64,000 nucleotides of DNA from Streptomyces colonosanans (GCF_001866645.1 NZ_MLYP01000024.1:1-64000); one strand, 5' to 3'; numbered from the stretch's first letter, positions 28,920 through 40,363 are shown. A program made the numbers and translations. The notes: generated by a model not told the origin, from the sequence alone.

Positions 28920-30083
28920 ATGGCATACCTCGACCACGCAGCGACCACCCCGATGCTTCCCGAGGCGGCAGAGGCGCTGACCGCGCAGCTCGGCATCACC
29001 GGCAACGCCTCTTCGCTGCACGCGTCGGGCCGCCGAGCGCGGCGCACCGTCGAAGAGGCCCGCGAGACCCTCGCCGAAGCGCTGGGAGCCCGGCCCAGCG
29101 AGGTCGTCTTCACCTCCGGCGGCACCGAGGCCGACAACCTCGCCGTGAAGGGCCTGTACTGGTCCCGCCGCGGCGCCGACCCCGCCCGCACCCGCGTCCT
29201 CGCCAGCCCCGTCGAACACCACGCGGTCCTCGACGCCGTCGACTGGCTCGGCGAACACGAGGGGGCCACGGTCGAGTACCTGCCCGTCGACGCCTACGGC
29301 CGCGTCCACCCGGATGCCCTGCGCGAGGCCATCGCCCGCAACCCCGACGATGTCGCCCTCGCCACCGTGATGTGGGCCAACAACGAGATCGGCACGATCA
29401 TGCCGGTCCGTGAACTCGCCGATGTGGCAGCGGAGTTCGGCGTCCCGCTGCACGCCGACGCGGTCCAGGCCTTCGGCCAGGTCCCGGTCGGCTTCGAGGC
29501 CTCGGGACTCGCCGCGATGACGGTCTCCGGCCACAAGATCGGCGGCCCGTACGGCATCGGCGCACTGCTGCTCGGCCGCGAGTACAGCCCCGTCCCGGTG
29601 CTGCACGGCGGCGGTCAGGAGCGCCATGTGCGCTCCGGCACCCTCGATGTTCCGGCCATCGCCTCCTTCGCGGTCGCCGGACGGCTCGCCGCCGCGCAGC
29701 ACGAGCGGTTCGCCCGTGAGATCGGCGCCCTGCGCGACGATCTGATCGACGCGGTCCGTACCGCCGTACCGGACGCGATCCTGGGCGGGGACCCGGTGGA
29801 CCGGCTCCCGGCCAACGCCCACTTCACGTTCCCGGGCTGCGAGGGCGACTCCCTGCTCCTGCTGCTGGACGCGCAGGGCATCGAGTGCTCCACCGGCTCC
29901 GCCTGCACCGCCGGTGTGGCCCAGCCCAGCCATGTCCTCCTCGCCACCGGCGCCGCCCCGGACCTCGCCCGCGGCACCCTCCGCTTCTCCCTCGGCCACA
30001 CGTCCACGCAGGCCGACGTCGAGGCGGTCGCCAAGGCGATCGGTCCCGCCGTGGAACGGGCCCGGAGCGCGGGGCTGACCTGA
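28920..30083 (+). CDS. cysteine desulfurase (IscS/NifS class)
   Basis: A 387-residue class V PLP aminotransferase-fold enzyme that takes sulphur from cysteine as a persulphide. It begins [12 protein letters not shown]; the PLP lysine is in [10 protein letters not shown]; the persulphide cysteine lies in the [10 protein letters not shown] loop, which has the IscS-like form; EHHAVLD carries the conserved histidine. The gene is on the same strand as mnmA 740 bases further on, separated only by an antisense amidase gene, so it probably supplies sulphur for tRNA 2-thiouridine and perhaps for Fe-S clusters. Confidence 0.95.
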   Translation: MAYLDHAATTPMLPEAAEALTAQLGITGNASSLHASGRRARRTVEEARETLAEALGARPSEVVFTSGGTEADNLAVKGLYWSRRGADPARTRVLASPVEHHAVLDAVDWLGEHEGATVEYLPVDAYGRVHPDALREAIARNPDDVALATVMWANNEIGTIMPVRELADVAAEFGVPLHADAVQAFGQVPVGFEASGLAAMTVSGHKIGGPYGIGALLLGREYSPVPVLHGGGQERHVRSGTLDVPAIASFAVAGRLAAAQHERFAREIGALRDDLIDAVRTAVPDAILGGDPVDRLPANAHFTFPGCEGDSLLLLLDAQGIECSTGSACTAGVAQPSHVLLATGAAPDLARGTLRFSLGHTSTQADVEAVAKAIGPAVERARSAGLT

Positions 30084-30094
30084 CGGCACGGGCG

Positions 30095-30745
30095 CTACGC
30101 CGCCGTCGCGGTCCTCTCCCGCCGGACGAGCCGTAGGTACCGGTCCCAGTCCCAGTGCGGCCCCGGATCCGTGTGGTCTGTGCCCGGCACCTTGTTGTGC
30201 CCGATGATGTGTTCGCGGTCCACCGGTATGCCGTACCTCCCGCATATCCCGGCCGTGAGCCGCGCCGACGCCGCATACATCGCGTCCGTGAAGGAGGTAG
30301 CGCGCTCCACATACCCCTCGTGCTCGATGCCGACGCTGCGTTCGTTGAACCGCCGGTTGCCCGCGTGGAACGCCACGTCCAGCTCGCGGATCATCTGGGT
30401 GACCTGGCCGTTCGCCCGCACGATGTAGTGCGCCGCCGCGCCGTGCGCCGGGTCCTGGAACACCTTCACAGCGCTGCGGTAACCGCCCTGGGTGACATGG
30501 ACGACCACACGGTCTATGCGGTAGTCGTCAGGCCGGTTCGCGCGTCGAAGATTCGCCGGCGACGCCGCCGTCCAGTGCGCCCCCCGGAAGTCGACCGCGC
30601 CCTCGACCCGGGGCTTCTCGACGCCGGGCAGCCGCCACCACAGATGCGCCAGCTCCTCCCGGGCCAGAGCGGCCGTGCCCACCGCGGCGGCTGTGCCGCC
30701 GACGATCAGCGCCCGCCGGCCAAGCCGCCGGTCGCCGTCCTTCAT
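30095..30745 (-). CDS. Tat-exported N-acetylmuramoyl-L-alanine amidase
   Basis: A 216-residue amidase_2 (PGRP-type) enzyme that cleaves the bond between MurNAc and the peptide of peptidoglycan. The N-terminus has a twin-arginine signal ([14 protein letters not shown] then a hydrophobic Ala/Gly stretch). Zinc ligands are visible as His in VVVHVTQGG, His in [10 protein letters not shown] and Asp/His in [13 protein letters not shown] 30745 has GGGGAT nine bases upstream; ATG 30763 is an alternative. It lies antisense between the cysteine desulfurase and mnmA genes, divergent from mnmA with only about 80 bases between them. Confidence 0.9.
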   Translation of the reverse strand: MKDGDRRLGRRALIVGGTAAAVGTAALAREELAHLWWRLPGVEKPRVEGAVDFRGAHWTAASPANLRRANRPDDYRIDRVVVHVTQGGYRSAVKVFQDPAHGAAAHYIVRANGQVTQMIRELDVAFHAGNRRFNERSVGIEHEGYVERATSFTDAMYAASARLTAGICGRYGIPVDREHIIGHNKVPGTDHTDPGPHWDWDRYLRLVRRERTATAA

Positions 30746-30823
30746 CACTTTCCGATCCCCCATGTGGTCGTCAACGGATACTCTCGCGCCCCGGTTCCCC
30801 CGGCCCCGTACTCTGGAAGGGTT

Positions 30824-31957
30824 ATGACTGACACCACCCCGCAGCGCCCCCTCCGCGTCCTCGCCGCCATGTCCGGCGGGGTCGACTCCGCCGTCGCCGC
30901 TGCCCGCGCCGCCGAAGCGGGCCACGACGTCACCGGCGTCCACCTCGCGCTCTCCGCGAACCCGCAGTCGTTCCGCACGGGCGCGCGCGGCTGTTGCACC
31001 ATCGAGGACTCGCGCGACGCCCGCCGCGCCGCGGACGTCATCGGCATCCCCTTCTACGTGTGGGACCTGGCCGAGCGGTTCCGCGAGGACGTGGTGGAGG
31101 ACTTCGTCGCCGAGTACGAGGCCGGGCGCACCCCGAACCCCTGCCTGCGCTGCAACGAGAAGATCAAGTTCGCGGCGCTGCTCGACAAGGCCCTCGCCCT
31201 CGGCTTCGACGCGGTCTGCACCGGCCACTACGCCAAGATCGTCACGGCCGTCGACGGCACGCGCGAGCTGCACCGCGCGTCCGACATGGCGAAGGACCAG
31301 TCGTACGTCCTCGGCGTGCTCGACGAGAAGCAGCTCGCGCACGCGTTGTTCCCGCTGGGTGACACGGTCACCACGAAGGACGAGATCCGCGCGGAGGCCG
31401 AGCGCCGGGGCCTCGCGGTCGCCAAGAAGCCCGACTCGCACGACATCTGCTTCATCGCCGACGGCGACACCCAGGGCTTCCTCGCCCGGCGGCTCGGCAC
31501 GGCGGAGGGCGACATCGTCGACGAGTCCGGCACCCGGCTGGGCACGCACGAGGGCGCGTACGGCTTCACGATCGGCCAGCGCAAGGGCCTCAGGATCGGC
31601 ACCCCCGCGCCCGACGGCAAGCCGCGCTACGTCCTCGACATCTCGCCGGTCGACAACACGGTGACGGTCGGCCCGGCGTCCTCCCTGGACGTCAGCGCCC
31701 TGACCGCGATCAAGCCCCGTTGGTGCGGCACGGCCCCGACCGGCCCTGGCACCTACACGGCCCAGCTCCGCGCCCACGGCGGCGAGACGGAGGTGACAGC
31801 GGAGCCGGTCGACGGCGGACTCCGGGTGCGTTTCACCGAGCCGGTCCGCGGCGTGGCCCCCGGCCAGGCGATCGTCCTGTACGACGGCACACGCGTGGTC
31901 GGCTCCGCCACCATCGCGTCCACGGTCCGCGCGAAGGACACAGCCTCGGCGGTGTGA
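30824..31957 (+). CDS. mnmA: tRNA-specific 2-thiouridylase
   Basis: A 377-residue ATP-dependent enzyme making 2-thiouridine at U34 of Lys, Glu and Gln tRNAs. The PP-loop is [13 protein letters not shown]; the first catalytic cysteine is in [12 protein letters not shown] and the second in [18 protein letters not shown] and the GLRIGTPAP segment are further family blocks. Start at ATG 30824 with GGAAGG upstream; the frame remains open upstream to 30155, but that part is the antisense amidase. Sulphur most likely comes from the cysteine desulfurase gene just before it. Confidence 0.96.
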   Translation: MTDTTPQRPLRVLAAMSGGVDSAVAAARAAEAGHDVTGVHLALSANPQSFRTGARGCCTIEDSRDARRAADVIGIPFYVWDLAERFREDVVEDFVAEYEAGRTPNPCLRCNEKIKFAALLDKALALGFDAVCTGHYAKIVTAVDGTRELHRASDMAKDQSYVLGVLDEKQLAHALFPLGDTVTTKDEIRAEAERRGLAVAKKPDSHDICFIADGDTQGFLARRLGTAEGDIVDESGTRLGTHEGAYGFTIGQRKGLRIGTPAPDGKPRYVLDISPVDNTVTVGPASSLDVSALTAIKPRWCGTAPTGPGTYTAQLRAHGGETEVTAEPVDGGLRVRFTEPVRGVAPGQAIVLYDGTRVVGSATIASTVRAKDTASAV

Positions 31958-32043
31958 CGCGTGGCCGCGGGCCGCCTGTGGAGCCGCGTGCTCCCGATCG
32001 GCCTCTGTCACGGCAGGGGGACCCGGGGTGGTGTACCGGCTGG

Positions 32044-32076
32044 GGGTGTGACACATCCGGAAGAACTGTCACACCC
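32044..32076. repeat. perfect inverted repeat after mnmA
   Basis: GGGTGTGACA (32044-32053) and TGTCACACCC (32067-32076) with a 13-base spacer. It lies 87 bases after the mnmA stop and has no T-tract, so it could be a terminator hairpin or an operator for a dimeric regulator. The spacing between TGTGA and TCACA (17) is too long for a Crp-type site. Confidence 0.65.
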
Positions 32077-32638
32077 GCAGATCTCCCCTGCCGGCGAACA
32101 CCCGCCGTACAGCACGTCCATGGACGCGACCGACGTGGGGCAGGCCGAACCGCTCTGCCCCCCACCCACTTCAGCGATCCGAACCATGACTTCCGTACCT
32201 CTGCGGCCCGGTGGGCCGGACGCGGAGCGGGGGCGGGGCTGCTGGTCCTCGATCTTCCGGCCGGCATCTGGGGTGGATGCGGCCTTGGGGAATCGGTGTT
32301 CGGGGTCGGCGGCAAGAGCATCTGGTTCGAGCCGGTGCTCGGAGGAGGCGATGACCCACCAGGTGGTGGCAGTGCCAAAGACGTCGGGCCGCCCCCCGCC
32401 TTGCCCGTGCTCGCCGCCTGAGCCTGCTACCAAGGCGTCACGATCCGGCAACCTGCCAGTCCCTGCTGGACCTTGTCCTTGTTCGTGAACTGTGCCATCT
32501 TCGGGCACCTGGGCACGGGCCCGAGTTTCGCGGAATCCTCCGGCGGGTGCTCCCGGACGCTGACGAGCGCGAGCGCCGTTTCGCGGCGGAGGAGCCGCGA
32601 CTGTGGCGGGGCGCGGTCAGGTGATCATCTGACGTCCA

Positions 32639-32695
32639 GGGCCGAAAGTCCTTGATCATCGGGACCTTTTGCCTGGTGAAAGGGCTCTTCGGCCG
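32639..32695. promoter_or_regulatory. three phased DosR/DevR-like boxes upstream of the flavohaemoprotein gene
   Basis: GGACTTTCGGCCC (minus strand, 32651-32639), GGGACCTTTTGCCT (32661-32674) and GGGCTCTTCGGCCG (32682-32695) resemble the GGGACTTTNGGCCC type of site recognised by DosR/DevR regulators of hypoxia and nitric oxide response. Their centres are about 22 bases apart, two helical turns. A TGTAAT about 20 bases downstream (near 32716-32721) could be the -10 box. Motifs read by eye; assignment is inference. Confidence 0.4.
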
Positions 32696-32954
32696 GGTCC
32701 TCACGGCCTGTCGCGGCGATGTAATGGCAAGGCGCCCCCCGGCTGCCCGCCGGAGGATGCCGCCGTCCTGCCCACCACTCACCGTCGCCGCCGCCACAAG
32801 CGGCGTTTCGGCGTGGGCGCGGGCGGTGCCTATACCCGCAGATAGGAAGCCGCGCCATGCCCCGCCACGCCTCTCCCGCCCTCGCCGTCCACGCCACGGC
32901 CACGGCCTGCCGGGACGGCGCCCCGTGCGGCGTGTGCGCGAGGAAGAACCGCTG

Positions 32955-34349
32955 ATGACCGCCGCGGACGGGATCCCGGGGCGGCGCGGCCGTGAGGAGA
33001 GCACGATCATAGGCAACGGCAACACCAGGACGAGGGACGGCAGGAACAGCGACGAGTACCACGCGCTGCTCGCGCGACGGGACGCGATGCGCCTGCGTGA
33101 CCAACTGCTCGCCCCGGCCCGCGGTACGCAGAGGACGAGTTCCCCCGCGTACGCCTACGACGGAGCCGCCGACCAGCAGATCATCGTCGAGAACCTGGCG
33201 GCGGTCACCCCGTTCGGTGAACTCATCGCCCACCTCTACGACGCCATGTTCGAGCGGCACCCGTATCTGCGGCAGCTGTTCCCCGACTCGATGGAATTCC
33301 AGAAGGCCCACCTGGAACGGGCGTTCTGGTACCTGATCGAGCACCTGCACCAGCCCGATGAGGTGACCGCGTTCTGCACTCAGCTGGGCCGCGACCACCG
33401 CAAGCTCGGCGTGCGGCCCGTGCACTTCCGGGTGTTCGAGTCCGCGCTCGCCGAGGCGCTGTACCGGTGCTCTGGAGGCCGGATCGACGAGGAGGCGGAG
33501 CGGGCGTGGCTGCGCATGGTGCGCTTCGCCGCCGCGGGCATGGTGGCGGGCTCGAACAGCGCGCTCGCCGAACCGCCCGCGTGGCACGGCACGGTGACGT
33601 CCCACCAGCTGCGGCGCCCGGACCTCGCGGTACTCCGTGTGCGCACCGCGGAGCCTTACCCGTACCAGGCCGGCCAGTACGCGACCCTGGAGTCCCCGCT
33701 GCTGCCGCACACCTGGCGCCCCTACACGTTCGCCGGCGCCCCCACACCGGACGGCGAACTGGAGTTCCACATCCGCCGGACCGGCCCGAACGGGGTGAGC
33801 GACGCCCTGACCCTGGGGACCCGTGTCGGCGACAGGCTGCGCCTCGGCCCCGCGCAGGGCACCGCGACCCTGGACGACGACCTGGGGCGGGACGTGCTCA
33901 TCGTGGCCGGCGGCACCGGATGGGCCACCGGCCGGGCGCTGCTGGAGGAGCTGGCCCAGCGGCGCGCGCCGGGTCGCAGGGCCCACCTCTTCCTCGGTGT
34001 CCGCACCGCCGAGGACCTGTACGACGCATCGGTCCTGGCCCGGCTGGAGAACCGTTGCCCCTGGCTGCGGGTGGTCCCGGTGATCGACGAGGGCCCGCGG
34101 GCGTCCGCGGAGGGCTCGGTGGCCGAGGCGGTGGCCCGGCAGGGGGACTGGTCCGACCACGTCGCCTACGTCAGCGGCCCGCCCGCGATGGTCACCGCGG
34201 TCGTCTGGCGACTGTCCGGTCTCGGGCTGCCGGCCGACCGCATCCGTCACGACCCGGTCGCCGGCATGGTCCCTCTGCCCTCCCACGCTCATCTGCCGCG
34301 GCCGACGGGACAGGCGGTGGGGCACATGACCGAAGGAGTCCAGGTCTGA
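32955..34349 (+). CDS. flavohaemoprotein (globin with ferredoxin-reductase-like domain)
   Basis: A 464-residue fusion of a globin (about 60-205) and an FAD/NAD(P)-binding reductase (about 210-450), the layout of Hmp-type nitric oxide dioxygenases. The proximal haem His lies in LGRDHRKLGV; the globin also has MFERHPYLRQLFP. WRPYTFAGAP is the FAD-binding RxYT motif and VLIVAGGTGWATG the nucleotide-binding loop; YVSGPPAMV is the typical end. A stretch of about 55 hydrophilic residues precedes the globin, longer than in E. coli Hmp. Start chosen at ATG 32955 with AGGAAG upstream; earlier in-frame ATGs (32724) lie in poor coding sequence. Probably detoxifies nitric oxide. Confidence 0.9.
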   Translation: MTAADGIPGRRGREESTIIGNGNTRTRDGRNSDEYHALLARRDAMRLRDQLLAPARGTQRTSSPAYAYDGAADQQIIVENLAAVTPFGELIAHLYDAMFERHPYLRQLFPDSMEFQKAHLERAFWYLIEHLHQPDEVTAFCTQLGRDHRKLGVRPVHFRVFESALAEALYRCSGGRIDEEAERAWLRMVRFAAAGMVAGSNSALAEPPAWHGTVTSHQLRRPDLAVLRVRTAEPYPYQAGQYATLESPLLPHTWRPYTFAGAPTPDGELEFHIRRTGPNGVSDALTLGTRVGDRLRLGPAQGTATLDDDLGRDVLIVAGGTGWATGRALLEELAQRRAPGRRAHLFLGVRTAEDLYDASVLARLENRCPWLRVVPVIDEGPRASAEGSVAEAVARQGDWSDHVAYVSGPPAMVTAVVWRLSGLGLPADRIRHDPVAGMVPLPSHAHLPRPTGQAVGHMTEGVQV

Positions 34350-34352
34350 CCG

Positions 34353-34375
34353 GGCGGCGCGGCACGCGCGCCGCC
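34353..34375. terminator. hairpin between convergent flavohaemoprotein and hydrolase genes
   Basis: GGCGGCGCG (34353-34361) pairs with CGCGCCGCC (34367-34375) around a five-base loop; it sits four bases after the flavohaemoprotein stop and before the convergent hydrolase stop, so it could serve both. Confidence 0.6.
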
Positions 34376-34400
34376 GGGCCGCCGCGGCAGGCCTGAGGGA

Positions 34401-35180
34401 TCACGCTCCGAAGAAGTCGGCCAGCACCGGCGCGAGCGCCTGCGGGTCGACCATGTGGTTCTGGTCCTCCAGGACGCGGTAGCGGCCCTCGGGCGCCGCG
34501 TCCGCGACCGCCTCGGTCGCCCGGCGCAGCCACGTGGGGCTCGCGTCGCCCGCGACGGCCAGGACGGGGACGGTGACCGAGGCCAGCCGGTCCCGGGGCA
34601 CCAGGCCGTCGCCCATCACGGCGTTGTCGTACGCGAGGGTCGGTGCGATCGCCTCCATGCCGGCCCACATGGGCGACTGGCGGGCGTTCGCGATCATCTC
34701 CGGGGCCAGGCCGGTGAGCGCGAGGAACAGCGCGACCGCGTCCCCGCGTCGGCCCTGGGCCAGCGCTTCGGTCAGGTTCCGGGTGTACTCCGCGCGCTCG
34801 TCCGCGCCGCCCCCGTAGTCGGCGAACGGCGTCTCGTAGACGGCGACCCGGCGGACCGGCAGCCCGCTGGCCGCCGCCTCCAGCGCCAGCGCACCGCCCG
34901 ACGAGACGCCGTACAGCGCCGCCTCGCCGCCCGCCGCCTCGATGAGCGCGGCGAGGTCCTCGACCTCGCGGGCCACCGCGTAGGGCGCCGTGTCACCGCT
35001 CCCGCCGCGGCCCCGGCGGTCGTACACGATGACGCCGAAGTCGTCGCAGAGGCGCGCGGCCAGGGGCGCCACCGTGGCGCCCGTGGACATCGCGCCGCTC
35101 ACGAGGACGACCGTCGGGCCCTGTCCGGTGCGTCGGTACGCGAGAGGGGTGCCGTCGCGAGAGATGGTCTGCTTGTCCAT
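34401..35180 (-). CDS. alpha/beta hydrolase
   Basis: A 259-residue alpha/beta hydrolase with the catalytic Ser in GVSSGGALAL, Asp in AGDASPTW and His in DQNHMVDPQ; YDRRGRGGSGD is the usual loop after strand 4. No signal peptide, so cytoplasmic. It resembles the many 3-oxoadipate enol-lactonase- or esterase-like hydrolases of Streptomyces, and substrate cannot be predicted. The DUF427 gene lies 37 bases upstream on the same strand, so the two may share a transcript. Confidence 0.9.
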   Translation of the reverse strand: MDKQTISRDGTPLAYRRTGQGPTVVLVSGAMSTGATVAPLAARLCDDFGVIVYDRRGRGGSGDTAPYAVAREVEDLAALIEAAGGEAALYGVSSGGALALEAAASGLPVRRVAVYETPFADYGGGADERAEYTRNLTEALAQGRRGDAVALFLALTGLAPEMIANARQSPMWAGMEAIAPTLAYDNAVMGDGLVPRDRLASVTVPVLAVAGDASPTWLRRATEAVADAAPEGRYRVLEDQNHMVDPQALAPVLADFFGA

Positions 35181-35217
35181 GTCAGTGAAGACTGCCGCAG
35201 ACCAGGGCGTTCACCGG

Positions 35218-35541
35218 TTACGACACTTCCGCTTCGTAGAAGCAGAAGTGGTCCTTGATCCGGGCGATGTCCGGCTTCGGGGAGGGATACGCCCAGACGA
35301 GGTCGGCCGCGTCCGGCAGGGACCAGTAGGACGCGGTGCCCTTGAAGGGGCAGACCGTGTGGGTACCGGAAGGGGTCAGCAGGTCGGCGCGTACATCCTC
35401 GGCCGGAATGTAGTACCGGTCGGGACAGCCGGTCTCGCGCAGCACGAGGGGTCGGTCGGTTTCCGCCAGGATCTGTCCGCCGTGCACCACGCGCACGTGC
35501 TGGTCGCCCTGCTCGATGGTGATGGTGTGTCCTTCGGTCAT
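35218..35541 (-). CDS. DUF427 domain protein
   Basis: A 107-residue protein consisting almost wholly of a DUF427 domain: VRVVHGGQILAETDRPLVL, DRYYIPAEDVRADLL and CPFKGTASYWSLP are its conserved blocks, ending YPSPKPDIARIKDHFCFYE. Related small proteins are thought to bind nucleotides or act on small ligands but have no agreed function. Divergent from the LOG gene, 50 bases away, so both promoters are packed into that gap. Confidence 0.9.
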   Translation of the reverse strand: MTEGHTITIEQGDQHVRVVHGGQILAETDRPLVLRETGCPDRYYIPAEDVRADLLTPSGTHTVCPFKGTASYWSLPDAADLVWAYPSPKPDIARIKDHFCFYEAEVS

Positions 35542-35591
35542 ACCGGTGAAGCGCTCGCGGGCCGCTGGTTCTTCCCGCGTACGGTGTCTCC

Positions 35592-36131
35592 ATGAATATC
35601 TGCGTCTTCCTCTCCGCCGCCGACCTCGACGACCGCTACACGCGCCCCGCGCGCGATTTCGCCGAACTGCTGGGCAAGGGCGGGCACACGCTGGTGTGGG
35701 GCGGTTCCGACGTCGGTCTGATGAAGGTGGTCGCCGACGGGGTGCAGGAGGCGGGAGGCAGGCTGCTGGGCGTGTCCGTCGAGTTCCTGGCGGCCAAGGC
35801 CCGGGAGGGCGCCGACGAGATGGTGATCACGAAGGACCTCGCCGAGCGCAAGAGGCTGCTCCTGGAGAAGGCCGACGCGATCGTGATCATGGTCGGCGGG
35901 ACCGGGACGCTCGACGAGGCGACCGAGATCCTGGAGCTGAAGAAGCACGGTCACACGGACAAGCCGGTGGTCCTCCTGAACACGGTGGGCTTCTACGACG
36001 GCCTGAAGGAGCAGTTCCGGCGTATGGAGGACGAGGGCTTCCTGCCGCGGCCGCTCTCGGACCTGGTGTTCTTCGCCGAGGAGCCGACGGTGGCGCTGGC
36101 GTATCTGGAGGAGTCGCTCGGAATGCGTTAG
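35592..36131 (+). CDS. LOG-family protein (TIGR00730-like Rossmann fold)
   Basis: A 179-residue LOG (lysine decarboxylase-like) family member; characterised members are phosphoribohydrolases acting on nucleoside 5'-monophosphates, including cytokinin precursors. The substrate-binding motif PGGxGTxxE appears as VGGTGTLDE (Pro to Val) and the first motif GGGxxGLM as WGGSDVGLM, so both are slightly off consensus. KRLLLEKADAIV carries the usual Arg/Lys before the motif. Whether it is catalytically active as a nucleotide hydrolase is uncertain. Confidence 0.85.
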   Translation: MNICVFLSAADLDDRYTRPARDFAELLGKGGHTLVWGGSDVGLMKVVADGVQEAGGRLLGVSVEFLAAKAREGADEMVITKDLAERKRLLLEKADAIVIMVGGTGTLDEATEILELKKHGHTDKPVVLLNTVGFYDGLKEQFRRMEDEGFLPRPLSDLVFFAEEPTVALAYLEESLGMR

Positions 36132-36146
36132 CCCCGTGGTGCGAGC

Positions 36147-36845
36147 ATGGCGGGTATGGCTACACATGTGATCACCGGAGCCGGCTCCGGTATCGGCGCG
36201 GCCGTGGCCCGCCGACTGCACGCGCGCGGGGACGTTCTCGTCCTGCACGCGCGCGATGCGGGGAGGGCGAAGGAGCTGGCCGCCGAGTTCCCCGGGGCGA
36301 AGACCCTGGTCGGCGATCTCGGGGACCCGGACAGGCTGTCCTGGGCGTTCTCGCACCAGAGCCTGCCGGACCGGGTGGACTCGCTCCTGCACATCGCGGG
36401 CGTGGTCGACCTGGGCCAGGTCGGCGAGCTGACCCCGAAGTCCTGGCACCACCAACTCAACGTCAACCTGGTCGCCCCCGCCGAGCTGACCCGCCACTTC
36501 CTGCCGCAGCTACGTACCGCACGCGGCCATGTGGTGTTCGTGAACTCGGGCGCCGGTCTGAACGCCCACGCGTCCTGGTCGGCGTACGCGGCCTCCAAGC
36601 ACGGCCTGAAGGCCCTCGCGGACTCCCTGCGCATCGAGGAGCACGCGAACGGAGTACGGGTCACCTCGGTCTACCCCGGCCGCACCGCGAGCCCGATGCA
36701 GGCCAAGGTCCACCAGCAGGAGGGCAAGCAGTACGACCCGTCCCAGTGGATCGACCCCGAGTCGGTGGCGACAGCGATCCTGATGTGCCTGGACCTGCCG
36801 AGGGACGCGGAGGTCAACGATCTGACGGTACGGCCGGGCAGCTGA
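36147..36845 (+). CDS. short-chain dehydrogenase/reductase
   Basis: A 232-residue SDR. The cofactor motif TGAGSGIG is at residues 10-17, VNLVAPAEL and VNSGAG follow, and the catalytic pair is in YAASKHG with Ser in FVNSGAGLNAHASWSAY. LHARDAGRAKELA after strand 2 suggests NADP use. Two in-frame ATGs, 36147 and 36156, are possible. Substrate unknown. Followed by a terminator hairpin. Confidence 0.92.
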   Translation: MAGMATHVITGAGSGIGAAVARRLHARGDVLVLHARDAGRAKELAAEFPGAKTLVGDLGDPDRLSWAFSHQSLPDRVDSLLHIAGVVDLGQVGELTPKSWHHQLNVNLVAPAELTRHFLPQLRTARGHVVFVNSGAGLNAHASWSAYAASKHGLKALADSLRIEEHANGVRVTSVYPGRTASPMQAKVHQQEGKQYDPSQWIDPESVATAILMCLDLPRDAEVNDLTVRPGS

Positions 36846-36861
36846 CAGGCCCGAAGACCGC

Positions 36862-36894
36862 TGGGGGCGGCACCCTGGAACGGCCCCGCCCCCA
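36862..36894 (+). terminator. hairpin after the SDR gene
   Basis: TGGGGGCGG (36862-36870) pairs with CCGCCCCCA (36886-36894) around a 15-base loop. It lies 17 bases after the SDR stop and just before the MetE-like gene. Confidence 0.6.
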
Positions 36895-36916
36895 ACGGAT
36901 TCCGTAGGCTGCCGGG

Positions 36917-37924
36917 GTGAGTGAAAACAGCCAGTTCAGGTTCGGTGCCGCCACCGGGGTCGGGTCCATGCCCGGCGGGGATGCGCGGGAGGCGGCCAAG
37001 ACCGTCACCGGAAGCTTCGAGGACTTTCCGTTTCTTGCCGAACTGCCGGCCCGCGGGCCCGGCGCGGACATGATCGGGCGGACCGCCGGGATGCTCGTCG
37101 ACCTGTACGCGCGCGTGGAGCCCAGCGGCTGGCGGTTCGGGGACAGGCCGGGGCGGGACACCAAGCGGGCCCGCTCCTGGCTCGGCGAGGACCTCGACGC
37201 GCTGGAGGAGTTCACGCAGGGCTACGAAGGCCCGCTGAAGGTCCAGGCCGTAGGGCCCTGGACGCTGGCCGCGGCGCTCGAGCTGAAGAACGGCGAGGCC
37301 GTCCTCTCCGACCCCGGCGCCTGCCGCGACCTCGCCGGATCGCTCGCCGAGGGGCTGCGCCTCCACCTCGACGAGGTGCGGCGGCGCGTGCCCGGCGCCC
37401 GGCTCGTCCTGCAGATCGACGAGCCGACGCTCACCTCCGTACTGCGCGGGACGGTGAGGACCGCGAGCGGCTACCGGACCCACCGGGCCGTCGACCGGCA
37501 GATCGTCGAGGCCACGCTCAGGGATGTCGTCGGGGTGCATGCCGACGGTCCGGTCGTGGTCCACTCGTGTGCCCCCGACGTGCCGTTCGCCCTCCTGCGC
37601 AGGGCGGGGGCCGCCGCGGTCTCCTTCGACTTCTCACTCCTCACCGAACGTGACGACGACGTGATCGGTGAGGCGGTGGAAGGGGGCACCCGGCTCTTCG
37701 CCGGCATCGTCCCGGGCACGGACGGCCCTTTGTCAGACCCTGCCGGTAGCGTCATGGGGGTCAGGACGCTGTGGCGCAGGCTGGGGCTGCACCCGGGGCT
37801 TCTCGCGGACGCGGTCACCCTCACGCCGACGTGCGGGCTCGCGGGCGCTTCCCCGGACTACGCGCGCAAGGCGCTCGCCCACTGCGTCCGGGCGGCGAGA
37901 TCCCTTGCGGACAACCCTGAGTAA
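36917..37924 (+). CDS. single-domain MetE-like (cobalamin-independent methionine synthase-like) protein
   Basis: A 335-residue UROD/MetE-fold protein, less than half the length of MetE (about 750), matching only its C-terminal zinc-containing barrel. It begins FGAATGVGSMPGGDAREA; VLQIDEPTLTSVL, the HxC pair in VVHSCAPD and the second cysteine in LTPTCGLAG are the zinc-ligand positions. In Streptomyces such proteins are usually labelled methionine synthase, but the folate-binding N-terminal half is absent, so true MetE activity is doubtful; a methyltransferase using another donor is possible. GTG start at 36917; ligA begins 15 bases after its stop. Confidence 0.85.
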   Translation: MSENSQFRFGAATGVGSMPGGDAREAAKTVTGSFEDFPFLAELPARGPGADMIGRTAGMLVDLYARVEPSGWRFGDRPGRDTKRARSWLGEDLDALEEFTQGYEGPLKVQAVGPWTLAAALELKNGEAVLSDPGACRDLAGSLAEGLRLHLDEVRRRVPGARLVLQIDEPTLTSVLRGTVRTASGYRTHRAVDRQIVEATLRDVVGVHADGPVVVHSCAPDVPFALLRRAGAAAVSFDFSLLTERDDDVIGEAVEGGTRLFAGIVPGTDGPLSDPAGSVMGVRTLWRRLGLHPGLLADAVTLTPTCGLAGASPDYARKALAHCVRAARSLADNPE

Positions 37925-40135
<2,211 letters not shown>

Positions 40136-40363
40136 CGGACGAAGGTCACCCGTTCGGTGCATACCAGATGCATCCGGGTGGCCGGGTCGCAATTGGGTAA
40201 CCACGGGCGACCGCTGCCCGTGGAAGCCCGCCGCGGCCTACTGTTGGGGGTGTGTGCCTACCGTGCCCGGACGCGTGGTGGGTTTTCAGACGCGGTGCCG
40301 TTGACGGTGCGTCGGGCAGCGGGCCGCGCGGTGTCGGCATCGCCGGCTGTGAGAGGGACGCGA

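Larger units (their letters stand above)
31958..32954. other. one-kilobase stretch without a confident gene
   Basis: Open frames here are short and match nothing I recognise. Two things stand out. A 10-bp perfect palindrome lies at 32044-32076. A coding-like rightward tail ends in TGA at 32621-32623; its last residues read RVLPDADERERRFAAEEPR then LWRGAVR, preceded by SLLDLVLVRELCHLRAPGHG, with no start codon nearby, which looks like the end of a decayed gene. The boxes at 32639-32695 and the leader of the flavohaemoprotein gene follow. Confidence 0.5.

Noticed and set aside
30746..32056. Leftward extension of the amidase frame across mnmA
   Set aside because: Opposite a complete mnmA; the Tat signal fixes the amidase start near 30745.
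32042..32076. Crp-type operator
   Set aside because: The TGTGA and TCACA halves are 17 bases apart, not 6.
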